Shown: piece by piece, positions 40,327 to 47,596 of the stretch
How the letters are laid out: every line of letters starts with the position of its first letter
Position numbering within the stretch: the stretch's first letter is position 1
From: a virus
DNA length: 59,275 nucleotides
Direction: 5' to 3' (one strand)
Virus record (IMG/VR): IMGVR_UViG_3300017757_000006
Coordinates: 1 to 59,275 of that record
Program-made: the position numbers and the translations under genes
Notes under the pieces: model-generated
Database searches by the model: none
What the model saw: the letters and a program-made list of their open reading frames with translations, nothing else
What the model was told of the DNA's origin: nothing

Positions 40327-40755
40327 TTACACGACACCATCCACGAACTTGCGCCACTCAATAGCATTCTTAATTTCCCAATTACGATTGCCGACTTGTT
40401 TTAGAATGCGCTCACAGGTATCTTGACATATCTTGAAATATTCTACTTTTTGTTTTGCTTTGATAAGGTCTTCATCAGACTCCAAGTATATTGGTAAGTC
40501 TGCTTTTAGGATTTTATGGTCGAATGGATTGTCACGATATACGGTTGCGTCAGCTTTACCGCCGTAGTATTCCCACTTCTTGCGATAGAGTACTTTATAC
40601 TCTCCCTCTTTCAACAGAACGAGTTGTCTAAAGTTGTTGTATATGGTGATATATTTTTGGTGAAGAGATGCAGCCCTTAGAGATTCATCTCCAAGTTCTA
40701 TGTAGTCAATCTTCAAATCTTTTTCGGCAGATGCCTGCAATTCATCAAGTGTCAT
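40327..40755 (-). CDS. uvsY: UvsY recombination mediator
   Basis: 142 aa, close to T4 UvsY (137). Typical segments are the N-terminal MTLDELQASAEKDLKID, EGEYKVLYRKKWEYY and NRNWEIKNAIEWRKFVDG. It loads UvsX on gp32-covered ssDNA. It immediately precedes uvsW, as in T4, and follows the structured RNA at 40776-40866, which lies in its transcript leader. Confidence 0.9.
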   Translation of the reverse strand: MTLDELQASAEKDLKIDYIELGDESLRAASLHQKYITIYNNFRQLVLLKEGEYKVLYRKKWEYYGGKADATVYRDNPFDHKILKADLPIYLESDEDLIKAKQKVEYFKICQDTCERILKQVGNRNWEIKNAIEWRKFVDGVV

Positions 40756-40775
40756 AATGTTTCATCCTATAGTGT

Positions 40776-40866
40776 GTGGACAGGGTCAGCAGAACTTACA
40801 GTTCTATATTTTCTCTGATTAGAGAACCAACTTCAGAGTGTCTAAGTCGCATTTCCCCCTGTCCAC
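40776..40866 (-). ncRNA. candidate structured RNA: 10-bp helix closing three hairpins
   Basis: On the minus strand GTGGACAGGG at the 5' end (40866-40857) pairs perfectly with CCCTGTCCAC (40785-40776). Inside are three hairpins: ACTTAGA/TCT(G)AAGT (40847-40830), TTCTCT/AGAGAA (40826-40811) and AGAAC/GTTCT (40805-40791). This is a four-way junction of 91 nt, cloverleaf-like, but not a tRNA: no T-loop consensus, no anticodon loop of 7, no CCA. A TATAAATA late promoter ends 6 nt before the first helix base, so transcription should begin at the helix. It could be a stable small RNA or the uvsY leader. Confidence 0.6.
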
Positions 40867-40871
40867 TGTGA

Positions 40872-40879
40872 TATTTATA
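40872..40879 (-). promoter_or_regulatory. late promoter (TATAAATA) of the structured RNA and uvsY
   Basis: Exact late element on the minus strand. The usual T4 late start distance puts +1 at about 40866, the first base of the long helix. Confidence 0.75.
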
Positions 40880-40884
40880 AGTCT

Positions 40885-41457
40885 TTATACCTTATCTCTT
40901 AAAACTTCCAGTGAATAATAATCATAATTCATAGTGGTTGTTGCAACTAAACCTGTTGCATCTGTGTCTTTAGTATCAAAATTAAGTCCAGATAAAGATG
41001 TAGGATATACATTTTTGAACAAAATTCGCACACTAGGATTATTCTTATTTGTCATAATAGTAAGTACTGCATCACTTGTAAGTGCTGATACTTTATCTGC
41101 ACCACTACGAGTCGCTGCAGCATCTAGAATAGCATCTTCATATTGTTTAGTACTTTCTGGAAATCCAATACCTACCATCCAATTATGTATCTCACGCCAA
41201 TTGTGTAAATTTTCCTGTACATTGAATGATAGTTCTATTGGTTCATAGTTGATGGTATCTCCCATCATAGGAAGTGCAGTGAATCTACTATTCAATACTG
41301 CGTCACCAGAAAATGCAATGCCCGGCAAGTTTGCCTCTGTGATAAAGTATTCAGTGTTTGGAATTTTCAGAATAGAAAAACGGAACTGAGTTGGGCGTGC
41401 CAAATCAAGATTATCTGGTTGTCTATCTAGAGGATTTTGTTTAACTGCCATTGTCAT
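40885..41457 (-). CDS. tail tube-like protein (second gp19-type protein)
   Basis: 190 aa. PTQFRFSILKIPNTEYFITEANLPG (residues about 21-45), ELSFNVQENLHNWREIHNWM and FKNVYPTSLSG fit the phage tail tube fold, as in T4 gp19 and its relatives gp54/gp48. The bona fide gp19 is at 47058-47585, so this may be a tube-initiator, baseplate-junction or tail-terminal variant. Starts at 41457 or, with better Shine-Dalgarno spacing, 41451. It has its own late promoter. Confidence 0.75.
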   Translation of the reverse strand: MTMAVKQNPLDRQPDNLDLARPTQFRFSILKIPNTEYFITEANLPGIAFSGDAVLNSRFTALPMMGDTINYEPIELSFNVQENLHNWREIHNWMVGIGFPESTKQYEDAILDAAATRSGADKVSALTSDAVLTIMTNKNNPSVRILFKNVYPTSLSGLNFDTKDTDATGLVATTTMNYDYYSLEVLRDKV

Positions 41458-41475
41458 ACTTCCTTTTCATACAAC

Positions 41476-41483
41476 TATTTATA
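41476..41483 (-). promoter_or_regulatory. late promoter (TATAAATA)
   Basis: Exact late element, 18 nt upstream of the tube-like gene and directly after the gp23 terminator, which separates the two transcription units. Confidence 0.8.
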
Positions 41484-41487
41484 AGTC

Positions 41488-41515
41488 AAAAAAAAGGGAG
41501 AACCGAAGTTCTCCC
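41488..41515 (-). terminator. 23: intrinsic terminator of gp23
   Basis: On the minus strand GGGAGAAC-TTCG-GTTCTCCC (8-bp stem, C(UUCG)G tetraloop) followed by eight T. A textbook strong terminator just after the major capsid gene. Confidence 0.92.
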
Positions 41516-41546
41516 CTAAAGATTGGTTATCCCAATTCTTTTTGTG

Positions 41547-42866
41547 TTACATGATGTTTGTAACTTGTACTCTTCTGTAGTACACGTTGTCGTTAGCAGT
41601 TAAAGCACCACCACGAGCAGTCGCACCACCAGCAAATGGGTTAGCAGTCATGCCGTAGCGTGTCTTGAAACCGATTTTTGGTTGGAAAGTGTTTTCACCA
41701 ACCGCACGAACCATTTGTAATGGAACGTATGGGCAGTAGAAAAGACCTGCGTCATATGGTGAAGTACCTTTGTAACCCACTGTGAAGTACTGTTTTGCAG
41801 CACCGTTTGCAGCATATGGGTCGATGTAGACTTTGTAACGTCCGTTAAGTACACCAGCAAAAGTAGAGCCTGCATCGTCAACATTCAAGTTGTTGTTCAG
41901 AGCAGGAGTGTAATCCAATTGTCCAGCCATTTGAAGTGCAGATGCAACATCAGATGAACAGATAATCATGTTACCTTTTCCTCTACGAGTTTGTTGTGCA
42001 ATTACGTTTGCTTCACGTTCTACTTGGAACATAAGTCCTTTGAACTTTTCAACACTCCAACGTCCGTTTGAGTCAACGTCCATGTCAAATATACCACCTG
42101 TAGCAGTATCTACTTGAGCGCCTGGCTTAGCAGTTACATATACTGTACGAACAACTTCACGGTTGATTTCGTTCAATATTTCAGCAGATAGGATGTTTGC
42201 AAGTTCTGTTTCAGCGTCCAAACCGTGGATTGCTTTAAGGTCTTGTGCAAGTTCCATTGTGTATTCTGCTTTAAGAGCACGTGATTTAGCAGTAACAGTT
42301 TGCTTTTCGATTGAGAAAGACATCTCAGCGAATGCATTGTTAGATGCGTCACCTAGTGCTTCAGCAGTTGTAGTTGACATACCACCATCAGCAGTATATG
42401 CGCCTGGCGAACCATCGTTAAGAACAGCAGGGTTAGTTTCACCGTTAGATGAAGTACCGGCGCTGCCTGGGATGTTTGAGTTTGCAGCAGCACCTGAGAA
42501 TGCAGATTCTGCTTCGTTGTAGAATGCTTCATCGCCTGTCTGTGAATCAAAGCGTGAGCGCATTGCGAAGATCAAGCCTGTTGGGCCTGTCATTGGTTGA
42601 ACGCCAGCAATATCATATGCGATAAGGTTAGGCATAGAACGTCTAACTAATGAGATCATAATTGGATCCCAGTTGTCAACATTTGCGCCTGTAGCGTTAA
42701 CTGGTGCAGCTTCTGAAAGGAAGTTTGAATCCTCACGAAGTGCTTTTTCTTGGTTTTCTAGGATAACTGTGGTTACAGCTTTTTTGTAAGAATCCTTGAT
42801 CTCTGGAAGATCATTGTGTTCTAGGACTGGCTGCCACTTTTCCTGTAGATGTTCTGTCTGGAACAT
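41547..42866 (-). CDS. 23: major capsid protein (T4 gp23)
   Basis: 439 aa. HK97-fold capsid protein of the T4 family, with NWDPIMISLVRRSMPNLIAYD and GPTGLIFAMRSRF as characteristic segments. NFLSE|AAP at residues 48-55 is a gp21 cleavage site (LxE|A), so the first 52 residues form the propeptide. This shows directly which cleavage rule the phage uses. Late promoter at 42898-42905 upstream and a strong terminator downstream, giving a monocistronic high-level transcript. Confidence 0.96.
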   Translation of the reverse strand: MFQTEHLQEKWQPVLEHNDLPEIKDSYKKAVTTVILENQEKALREDSNFLSEAAPVNATGANVDNWDPIMISLVRRSMPNLIAYDIAGVQPMTGPTGLIFAMRSRFDSQTGDEAFYNEAESAFSGAAANSNIPGSAGTSSNGETNPAVLNDGSPGAYTADGGMSTTTAEALGDASNNAFAEMSFSIEKQTVTAKSRALKAEYTMELAQDLKAIHGLDAETELANILSAEILNEINREVVRTVYVTAKPGAQVDTATGGIFDMDVDSNGRWSVEKFKGLMFQVEREANVIAQQTRRGKGNMIICSSDVASALQMAGQLDYTPALNNNLNVDDAGSTFAGVLNGRYKVYIDPYAANGAAKQYFTVGYKGTSPYDAGLFYCPYVPLQMVRAVGENTFQPKIGFKTRYGMTANPFAGGATARGGALTANDNVYYRRVQVTNIM

Positions 42867-42897
42867 TGTTATTTCTCCTTATTGGGTTTTCTAATAA

Positions 42898-42905
42898 TAT
42901 TTATA
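42898..42905 (-). promoter_or_regulatory. late promoter of gp23 (TATAAATA)
   Basis: Exact late element 31 nt upstream of the gp23 start; AAGGAG lies between. Confidence 0.82.
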
Positions 42906-42924
42906 AAAAACGAATCTTTCATCG

Positions 42925-44097
42925 TTATTTTGCACGCTTTACATTTTTGCTAATTGCACTCATATAAGCACTCATAGCGCCAGTTGTATCAAAAGATTGA
43001 CCGTTTTCTTCAACAGCATCTACTGATTCAGCGACAGTTGTTGCCTTTGGAAAATAACTTTCCTTCAGCGTTTCAAGTTTTTCACTGAAAGCTTCTTCAG
43101 TTGTAAACTCTACATCTTCTGCAAGAGACTTAAATTTTTCAATTTCTGTATCTGCAAGGTCAGAAGCGACTTCTGCGAAAACTGACTCACGAACCAATAC
43201 ATCTTTTTCACTCTTCAGTGAAGCAGACTTTTCGATTTGTTCATTCAATTTTGCTTCCAATTCATCAATCTTTACAGACTGTTGACCTAGAATGTCATAC
43301 TTTTCATCTGGAATATCAACATAATGTTCTTCGAACAATGATTTTAGTCCAGAAATAAAGTCTTCTGCGATCTCACCTTTGAGTCCACGCTCAATAGCGA
43401 TTTCGTTTTCTTTCATCCACTCTTCTACAACGTAGTTCATGTATGCGTCAACTTTTTCAGTCAACTCACTGCGTACTGAAGCAACTTCTTCTGCAACTTC
43501 TTGCATTTTAGCTTCTTCAATTCTCGCAACTTCTGAACGAAGTTTTGATTTAACAGCAGCTTCAAAGATTGTGGATGCTTTTTCTTTGAATTCCTCAGAA
43601 AGTTCTTCACCTTGTGTAAGGGCAGTAACATCTTCAGAAACATCTACAGATGCAAGACGGTCTTCCAAAGTAGATTCATCTACTTCTTCTTTATCATCTT
43701 CATCTTCTTCTTCTTCTTCATTTTTCATAAGCTTGTCGTATGACGCTTTCAAATCTGTTGCTTTCATTTTTTCCATTTCGGAATACATTGCTTTCAACAT
43801 TTCTGCTTTTGTCATTTTTCCTTCTTCAAGCTCCTCGCCTTCATGATCGAGTTCTGTGTCTTCTTTGGTTGCACTAGCTTTTGGTTCTGCAGCTTTCTTA
43901 ACTTTTGCAGACGCCTTTTTACCAGCACTGTCCTTTGATTCTGGATCAACGACAGCTTTACCCAAATCTTCTACTTCCCCATCGGCTTTTTCCATTGAGT
44001 CGCTTTTTCCAGCTCCGTCAGTAGGTTTCTTTGCTTCTTCAAGCTCAGCACTAACTTCCGCTTCCAGCTCCTCAATTGTCTTGTCTAGTTCTGACAT
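42925..44097 (-). CDS. 22: prohead core scaffold (T4 gp22)
   Basis: 390 aa from the ATG at 44097 (MSELDKTIEELEAEVS), downstream of the late promoter; the longer frame to 44178 would start upstream of it. The protein is very acidic and helical, with long Glu-rich coiled coils, the composition of T4 gp22. It forms the inner core on which gp23 assembles and is then degraded by gp21. Order gp21-gp22-gp23 is as in T4. It is larger than T4 gp22 (269 aa). Confidence 0.9.
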   Translation of the reverse strand: MSELDKTIEELEAEVSAELEEAKKPTDGAGKSDSMEKADGEVEDLGKAVVDPESKDSAGKKASAKVKKAAEPKASATKEDTELDHEGEELEEGKMTKAEMLKAMYSEMEKMKATDLKASYDKLMKNEEEEEDEDDKEEVDESTLEDRLASVDVSEDVTALTQGEELSEEFKEKASTIFEAAVKSKLRSEVARIEEAKMQEVAEEVASVRSELTEKVDAYMNYVVEEWMKENEIAIERGLKGEIAEDFISGLKSLFEEHYVDIPDEKYDILGQQSVKIDELEAKLNEQIEKSASLKSEKDVLVRESVFAEVASDLADTEIEKFKSLAEDVEFTTEEAFSEKLETLKESYFPKATTVAESVDAVEENGQSFDTTGAMSAYMSAISKNVKRAK

Positions 44098-44134
44098 TGG
44101 GATCTCCTTGATTGGTTTTGTCTTATCATAATCA

Positions 44135-44142
44135 TATTTATA
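44135..44142 (-). promoter_or_regulatory. late promoter of gp22 (TATAAATA)
   Basis: Exact late element between the gp21 stop and the gp22 start. Confidence 0.8.
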
Positions 44143-44146
44143 ATAA

Positions 44147-44794
44147 TTAAAGTTTAGACATAAATTTTGCAAAGGCAAGTGCGGAAACTTTAGAGTCCCT
44201 ACGTCTTACCCCTTCATTTATATCATTCTTGATTTCGGCAACGTCAACTTCTTTCAGTATACCATTGTTCCATACCCACTCTTTACCTTCCATAATACCT
44301 TCAACAAAGGCTTGGGGTGCAGAAGGGTCTGCAACAATATCTGCCCCAGTGGCACGATAAAAATCATCTTTCACATAATTCGCACCTGATTTACTTTCGA
44401 TAGAACCCATGCCTCTTGAAGAGACACCAAGTTTACCACCGTCTTTAATTAGTGCTTTCGCAATTTCCCCCATCGGAGTTGAGAGCAATTTTGCTTCACC
44501 GACAAAGTTCTTTCCATCCGCTTCCAGTTTTGTGATCATGTGCGATACTCTGTCAAGATTGACAGTAGGGCCTTCTGGATGTCCCAGCTCCCCGAATGCA
44601 CGACCTTCAGCAACAAATTCTTTGTTATAGCGTTTCACTTCTTTATTAAGAACCGCCATTGGGTAGACACGACCATTACGGTTTTTCATGTCTGCCTGCA
44701 TAAAGATTCCACGAATCTTCATATCCTTTTTACCATCCTCTTTTTCTTCAAGGATGTATTCTACGTCTTGTATCTGTTCTGCTATTAGTTTCAT
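44147..44794 (-). CDS. 21: prohead core protease (T4 gp21)
   Basis: 215 aa. Catalytic histidine in GELGHPEG and serine in GVSSRGMGS identify the herpes-like prohead protease family. It cuts head proteins after (L/I)xE during maturation; the site in gp23 of this phage is LSE|A. Proteins at 8716-19630 that carry the same motif after a targeting-type N-terminus are candidate substrates. Confidence 0.94.
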   Translation of the reverse strand: MKLIAEQIQDVEYILEEKEDGKKDMKIRGIFMQADMKNRNGRVYPMAVLNKEVKRYNKEFVAEGRAFGELGHPEGPTVNLDRVSHMITKLEADGKNFVGEAKLLSTPMGEIAKALIKDGGKLGVSSRGMGSIESKSGANYVKDDFYRATGADIVADPSAPQAFVEGIMEGKEWVWNNGILKEVDVAEIKNDINEGVRRRDSKVSALAFAKFMSKL

Positions 44795-44795
44795 A

Positions 44796-45044
44796 TTAGA
44801 ACCCCACTGATACTATTGGTGTGATAAACAGTGATGTTGCACCACGAAATCCTACACCAATGTCAGTACTGATAACAACACCAGCATTTGCATTAATTCT
44901 GATTGAACCAGTATCACCATCATCAGCAGCGTTTCTAATTGTAACTGCCTGTTTTGAACCGTTATTAAACACATAGTGTGCAGTATGTGACTTGCCCTTG
45001 GTTGCACCAGTGGCGAGCGCTTCTTCTGCTCCGATTATCTTCAT
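44796..45044 (-). CDS. hypothetical 82-aa protein inserted between gp68 and gp21
   Basis: A small beta-type protein (TAHYVFNNGSKQAVTIRNAA, then INANAGVVISTDIGVGF) with Gly/Ser/Thr composition like decoration proteins. T4 has no gene at this position. A TATAAATA element lies upstream at 45130-45137. Its place within the head genes suggests a head role, for example capsid decoration. Function unknown. Confidence 0.6.
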   Translation of the reverse strand: MKIIGAEEALATGATKGKSHTAHYVFNNGSKQAVTIRNAADDGDTGSIRINANAGVVISTDIGVGFRGATSLFITPIVSVGF

Positions 45045-45055
45045 GTTATCTCTTC

Positions 45056-45304
45056 CTAAATTGCGAGCATTTCTTTTTCAAAGTAATTCATAAGTGACTT
45101 AGTAGGTACTTTGAACTTCTTAGAAACACTATTTATAGTTTTATCAAAAGTATTTAGGAAATCTGAGGGTTTAGAGTCCATTTCCTTAAAAATAGCATCA
45201 ATAGCCTTCCTCATCTGCGGAGATAACTTCTTATACTCCTTAGATGATTTGTGCTCATCTTTCTCTGGTAAGTTCTGTTTGAACTGTGAAAGAGTTTTAC
45301 TCAC
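45056..45304 (-). CDS. 68: prohead core protein, probable gp68
   Basis: 82 aa, highly charged and helical (KLSPQMRKAIDAIFKEMDSK). Identified mainly by position: gp20-gp67-gp68-gp21 is the T4 order, and it overlaps the gp67-like gene by 8 nt. T4 gp68 is longer (141 aa), so the match is by context and charge. A core component is expected. Confidence 0.6.
   Translation of the reverse strand: MSKTLSQFKQNLPEKDEHKSSKEYKKLSPQMRKAIDAIFKEMDSKPSDFLNTFDKTINSVSKKFKVPTKSLMNYFEKEMLAI
45130..45137 (-). promoter_or_regulatory. late-promoter-like TATAAATA inside the gp68 gene
   Basis: Exact late element within coding sequence, 86 nt upstream of the 82-aa gene at 45044. May be functional or chance. Confidence 0.45.
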
Positions 45305-45476
45305 TATCTTCTTCTACCTCTGGTATGTGATGTGTTACAAATGTTTTCGCAACATCTACACGTTTTGTTTCCAATGAATCTCCAACTTTTGCAGCGAGAG
45401 CATTGTTAAAGTGGGTTTCTGCTGCAAGGTTATTTCCTGATGCAATAGAGTCCACAAAGTTTTTTACGTCTTCCAT
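45297..45476 (-). CDS. 67: prohead core protein (T4 gp67-like)
   Basis: 59 aa, too short for a usual ORF cut-off. MEDVKNFVDSIASGNNLAAE, then NNALAAKVGD and VDVAKTFV, follow T4 gp67 (a helix-rich N-terminal half), with an acidic end EVEEDSE in place of T4's long acidic tail. It overlaps the portal stop by 1 nt (TAATG) and gp68 by 8 nt. It is a core component cut to internal peptides by gp21 in T4. Confidence 0.82.
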   Translation of the reverse strand: MEDVKNFVDSIASGNNLAAETHFNNALAAKVGDSLETKRVDVAKTFVTHHIPEVEEDSE

Positions 45477-47005
45477 TATCTATCTCCTGTTTCTGGATCG
45501 TTGTTTGCAAACATACCATCGTCTGCACCCATTTCGTCATCTCCGCCCTCACCTTCATCTTTGATTTGAGCGTCAATGTCACTTATCTCCTCATCAGTCA
45601 TACGAAGAATTTGTTTCTTAACGTACTCTTGTGAGAAGTATGTTCCTACATAAGATTCGATTTGTCCAAGCATATCCAATCTTTCTCTAAGTATTTCTGC
45701 ATTCTTTAACTCTGCAAAGTGTCCGTCTTGTAGGAAGTCGAACTGAATATGTTCTTTGAATGTATCCCACTCTTCTAGTGCAATAACACCTTTGAGTAGA
45801 AGTTGTGTCTTGAGCATATCTGCAAAAAGCATTGTAAACTTCTTACGAAGTCTTTGTACAAACTTAGTAAATTTAAGTTCGTCACGAGTAATGTTATCAG
45901 AACGTCCAATCTGAAATCCTGACTCTTCTGCAAGTCTGGATACTGGTACGTTCAATGAGCGATATAATTTTTTCTGGAAGTATGTGATATCATCAATCTC
46001 ACCAAGGTTTGAACCGCCCGGCAAAGTTGTAATCTCTGTACCTCTACCACCTTCTCTACGAGGCAACCAGAAGTCTTCCAACATTGACATATGATTTCTA
46101 TCATCTCTAATTTCACCAGTTCGTGCATCGTAAACCATTTTGTTTCGATAACGATTCATCACATCTTTTAGATATGATTCTGCTTTCATCTTTGGTAAGT
46201 TACCAACGTCAATATAAAATATACGTCTTTCAGGCGCACGAGAGATACGATAGATAACTAAAGAGTCCTCAATCATACGCAACTGATTGACAGGTTTAAT
46301 TGCTTTGTTTAGGTGGGAAAGGACTGTTCCTTTATGCATATCAACAAGTCCAGAAGGGCAATAACTGATAGAGTCTTCAGTAATCTTTACGCCTTGTGTT
46401 GAACCTTGTTGTGTATCCCAACCTGATTGATTAAACAGATAATAGTTTTTAATATCTGTAACGATATCTATACCTGTCTTTTGATCTTTATCTTTTTTAG
46501 TCTCTCTGACTTTTTTAATCTTACGAGGGTCGATATATCGAACTTCTTTGATGCCCTTGCGAGGGTTCTTAGTGTCGATTACTTTGTGATAGTATACTCT
46601 ACCATCAACATACCAACGTCTAAAGATGTCATGTCCCTTTGCATTAAAATCTAATAGGTGTAGGATTTCATGGAATTCCTCACGAATTTTTGTTTTAATT
46701 TTAGGGGAGACTTTAAGACGATCAAGAGAGATGGATACTGACATATCCCTCTCATCTGAAACGATTGCTTCGTTTACAATATCTTCAATCGCACTATCAC
46801 ACTCTGGTTGTTGTGCAATGTCACGATATCTTTTAATTAATTCAAGTTCACTTTTATCACGACCATCCAAATCTAGGACAGACGCATAATGTCCACCGCC
46901 CGAAATTACATCAAGGGTGCCATCGTCAGAAGCGGGGGCGGTGAATCCATCACCGCCTCCGTCCTGATTTGCTCTTGTAATTTTGAAACCAAAGAGTTCC
47001 GCCAT
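45476..47005 (-). CDS. 20: portal vertex protein (T4 gp20)
   Basis: 509 aa, near the T4 length (524). Recognisable segments include YRDIAQQPECDSAIEDIVNE, VRYIDPRKIKKVRE, YRISRAPERRIFYIDVGNLP and NRYRNKMVYDA. Twelve copies form the DNA entry channel and the base for terminase and neck. A late-promoter variant lies upstream at 47033-47040. Confidence 0.95.
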   Translation of the reverse strand: MAELFGFKITRANQDGGGDGFTAPASDDGTLDVISGGGHYASVLDLDGRDKSELELIKRYRDIAQQPECDSAIEDIVNEAIVSDERDMSVSISLDRLKVSPKIKTKIREEFHEILHLLDFNAKGHDIFRRWYVDGRVYYHKVIDTKNPRKGIKEVRYIDPRKIKKVRETKKDKDQKTGIDIVTDIKNYYLFNQSGWDTQQGSTQGVKITEDSISYCPSGLVDMHKGTVLSHLNKAIKPVNQLRMIEDSLVIYRISRAPERRIFYIDVGNLPKMKAESYLKDVMNRYRNKMVYDARTGEIRDDRNHMSMLEDFWLPRREGGRGTEITTLPGGSNLGEIDDITYFQKKLYRSLNVPVSRLAEESGFQIGRSDNITRDELKFTKFVQRLRKKFTMLFADMLKTQLLLKGVIALEEWDTFKEHIQFDFLQDGHFAELKNAEILRERLDMLGQIESYVGTYFSQEYVKKQILRMTDEEISDIDAQIKDEGEGGDDEMGADDGMFANNDPETGDR

Positions 47006-47032
47006 ACTATAATTCTCCTAATTTTACCTAAC

Positions 47033-47040
47033 TATTTAGT
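47033..47040 (-). promoter_or_regulatory. late promoter variant (ACTAAATA)
   Basis: On the minus strand 6 of 8 positions match TATAAATA, 28 nt upstream of the portal start; AGGAGA lies between. Confidence 0.55.
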
Positions 47041-47057
47041 AGGTTCAAAAAGACGAA

Positions 47058-47585
47058 TTATACAGAGGATGCAGTGAAGTCTGTATATCTCCACGTTACA
47101 TCAAAGGTCTCAACTTCACTTACTGTGTCATAAGACAGTTCAATTGCTGAAATTGCAGTTGGCCAACAGTTCTTCATCTCATAAGATTTGAGGAGATTAT
47201 TATCTCTGTCTAGTTGTTCAACTCTTAACTGCGAATAGTAAAGTGCTGGATCTGTTACACCAGTACTTGTTTCCAAGTCATTGATGCCACTCATCCATTT
47301 TTCAATACCATTACGGATTCTAAAATCAGTTTCGTTAATAACAGTTGTAGTCCACGTTTCGAACTCTCTGTCACCAGCAAGATACAAAGTTCTACCCCTA
47401 AAAGGAATAGGAACTTCTGTAATTGTTTGTCCTGGCAAACTTGATGCCTTAATCAAGAAAGAGTCGCCCGCAGGCTGCAAACCTGTTGCAATTGACGGAG
47501 TATTCAAAAATACTCTGAACTGGTTAGCACGAGCACCGCCACCGGCGATGTTCGCTTTGAAGTCATTAATATTTGCTGTTGTCAT
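47058..47585 (-). CDS. 19: tail tube protein (T4 gp19)
   Basis: 175 aa (T4 gp19 163). Segments ANQFRVFLNT, SLPGQTITEVPIPFRGRTLYLAGDR (in parts) and FDVTWRYTDF are typical. It lies between sheath gp18 and portal gp20, as in T4. Hexamers stack into the inner tube through which DNA is ejected. It follows gp18 by 11 nt. Confidence 0.93.
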   Translation of the reverse strand: MTTANINDFKANIAGGGARANQFRVFLNTPSIATGLQPAGDSFLIKASSLPGQTITEVPIPFRGRTLYLAGDREFETWTTTVINETDFRIRNGIEKWMSGINDLETSTGVTDPALYYSQLRVEQLDRDNNLLKSYEMKNCWPTAISAIELSYDTVSEVETFDVTWRYTDFTASSV

Positions 47586-47596
47586 TGTTTTTCTCC

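Noticed and set aside
40776-40866. tRNA gene at the cloverleaf-like RNA
   Set aside because: Closing helix is 10 bp, the presumed T loop is TGTAA, the middle hairpin has a 4-nt loop with no anticodon, and there is no CCA.
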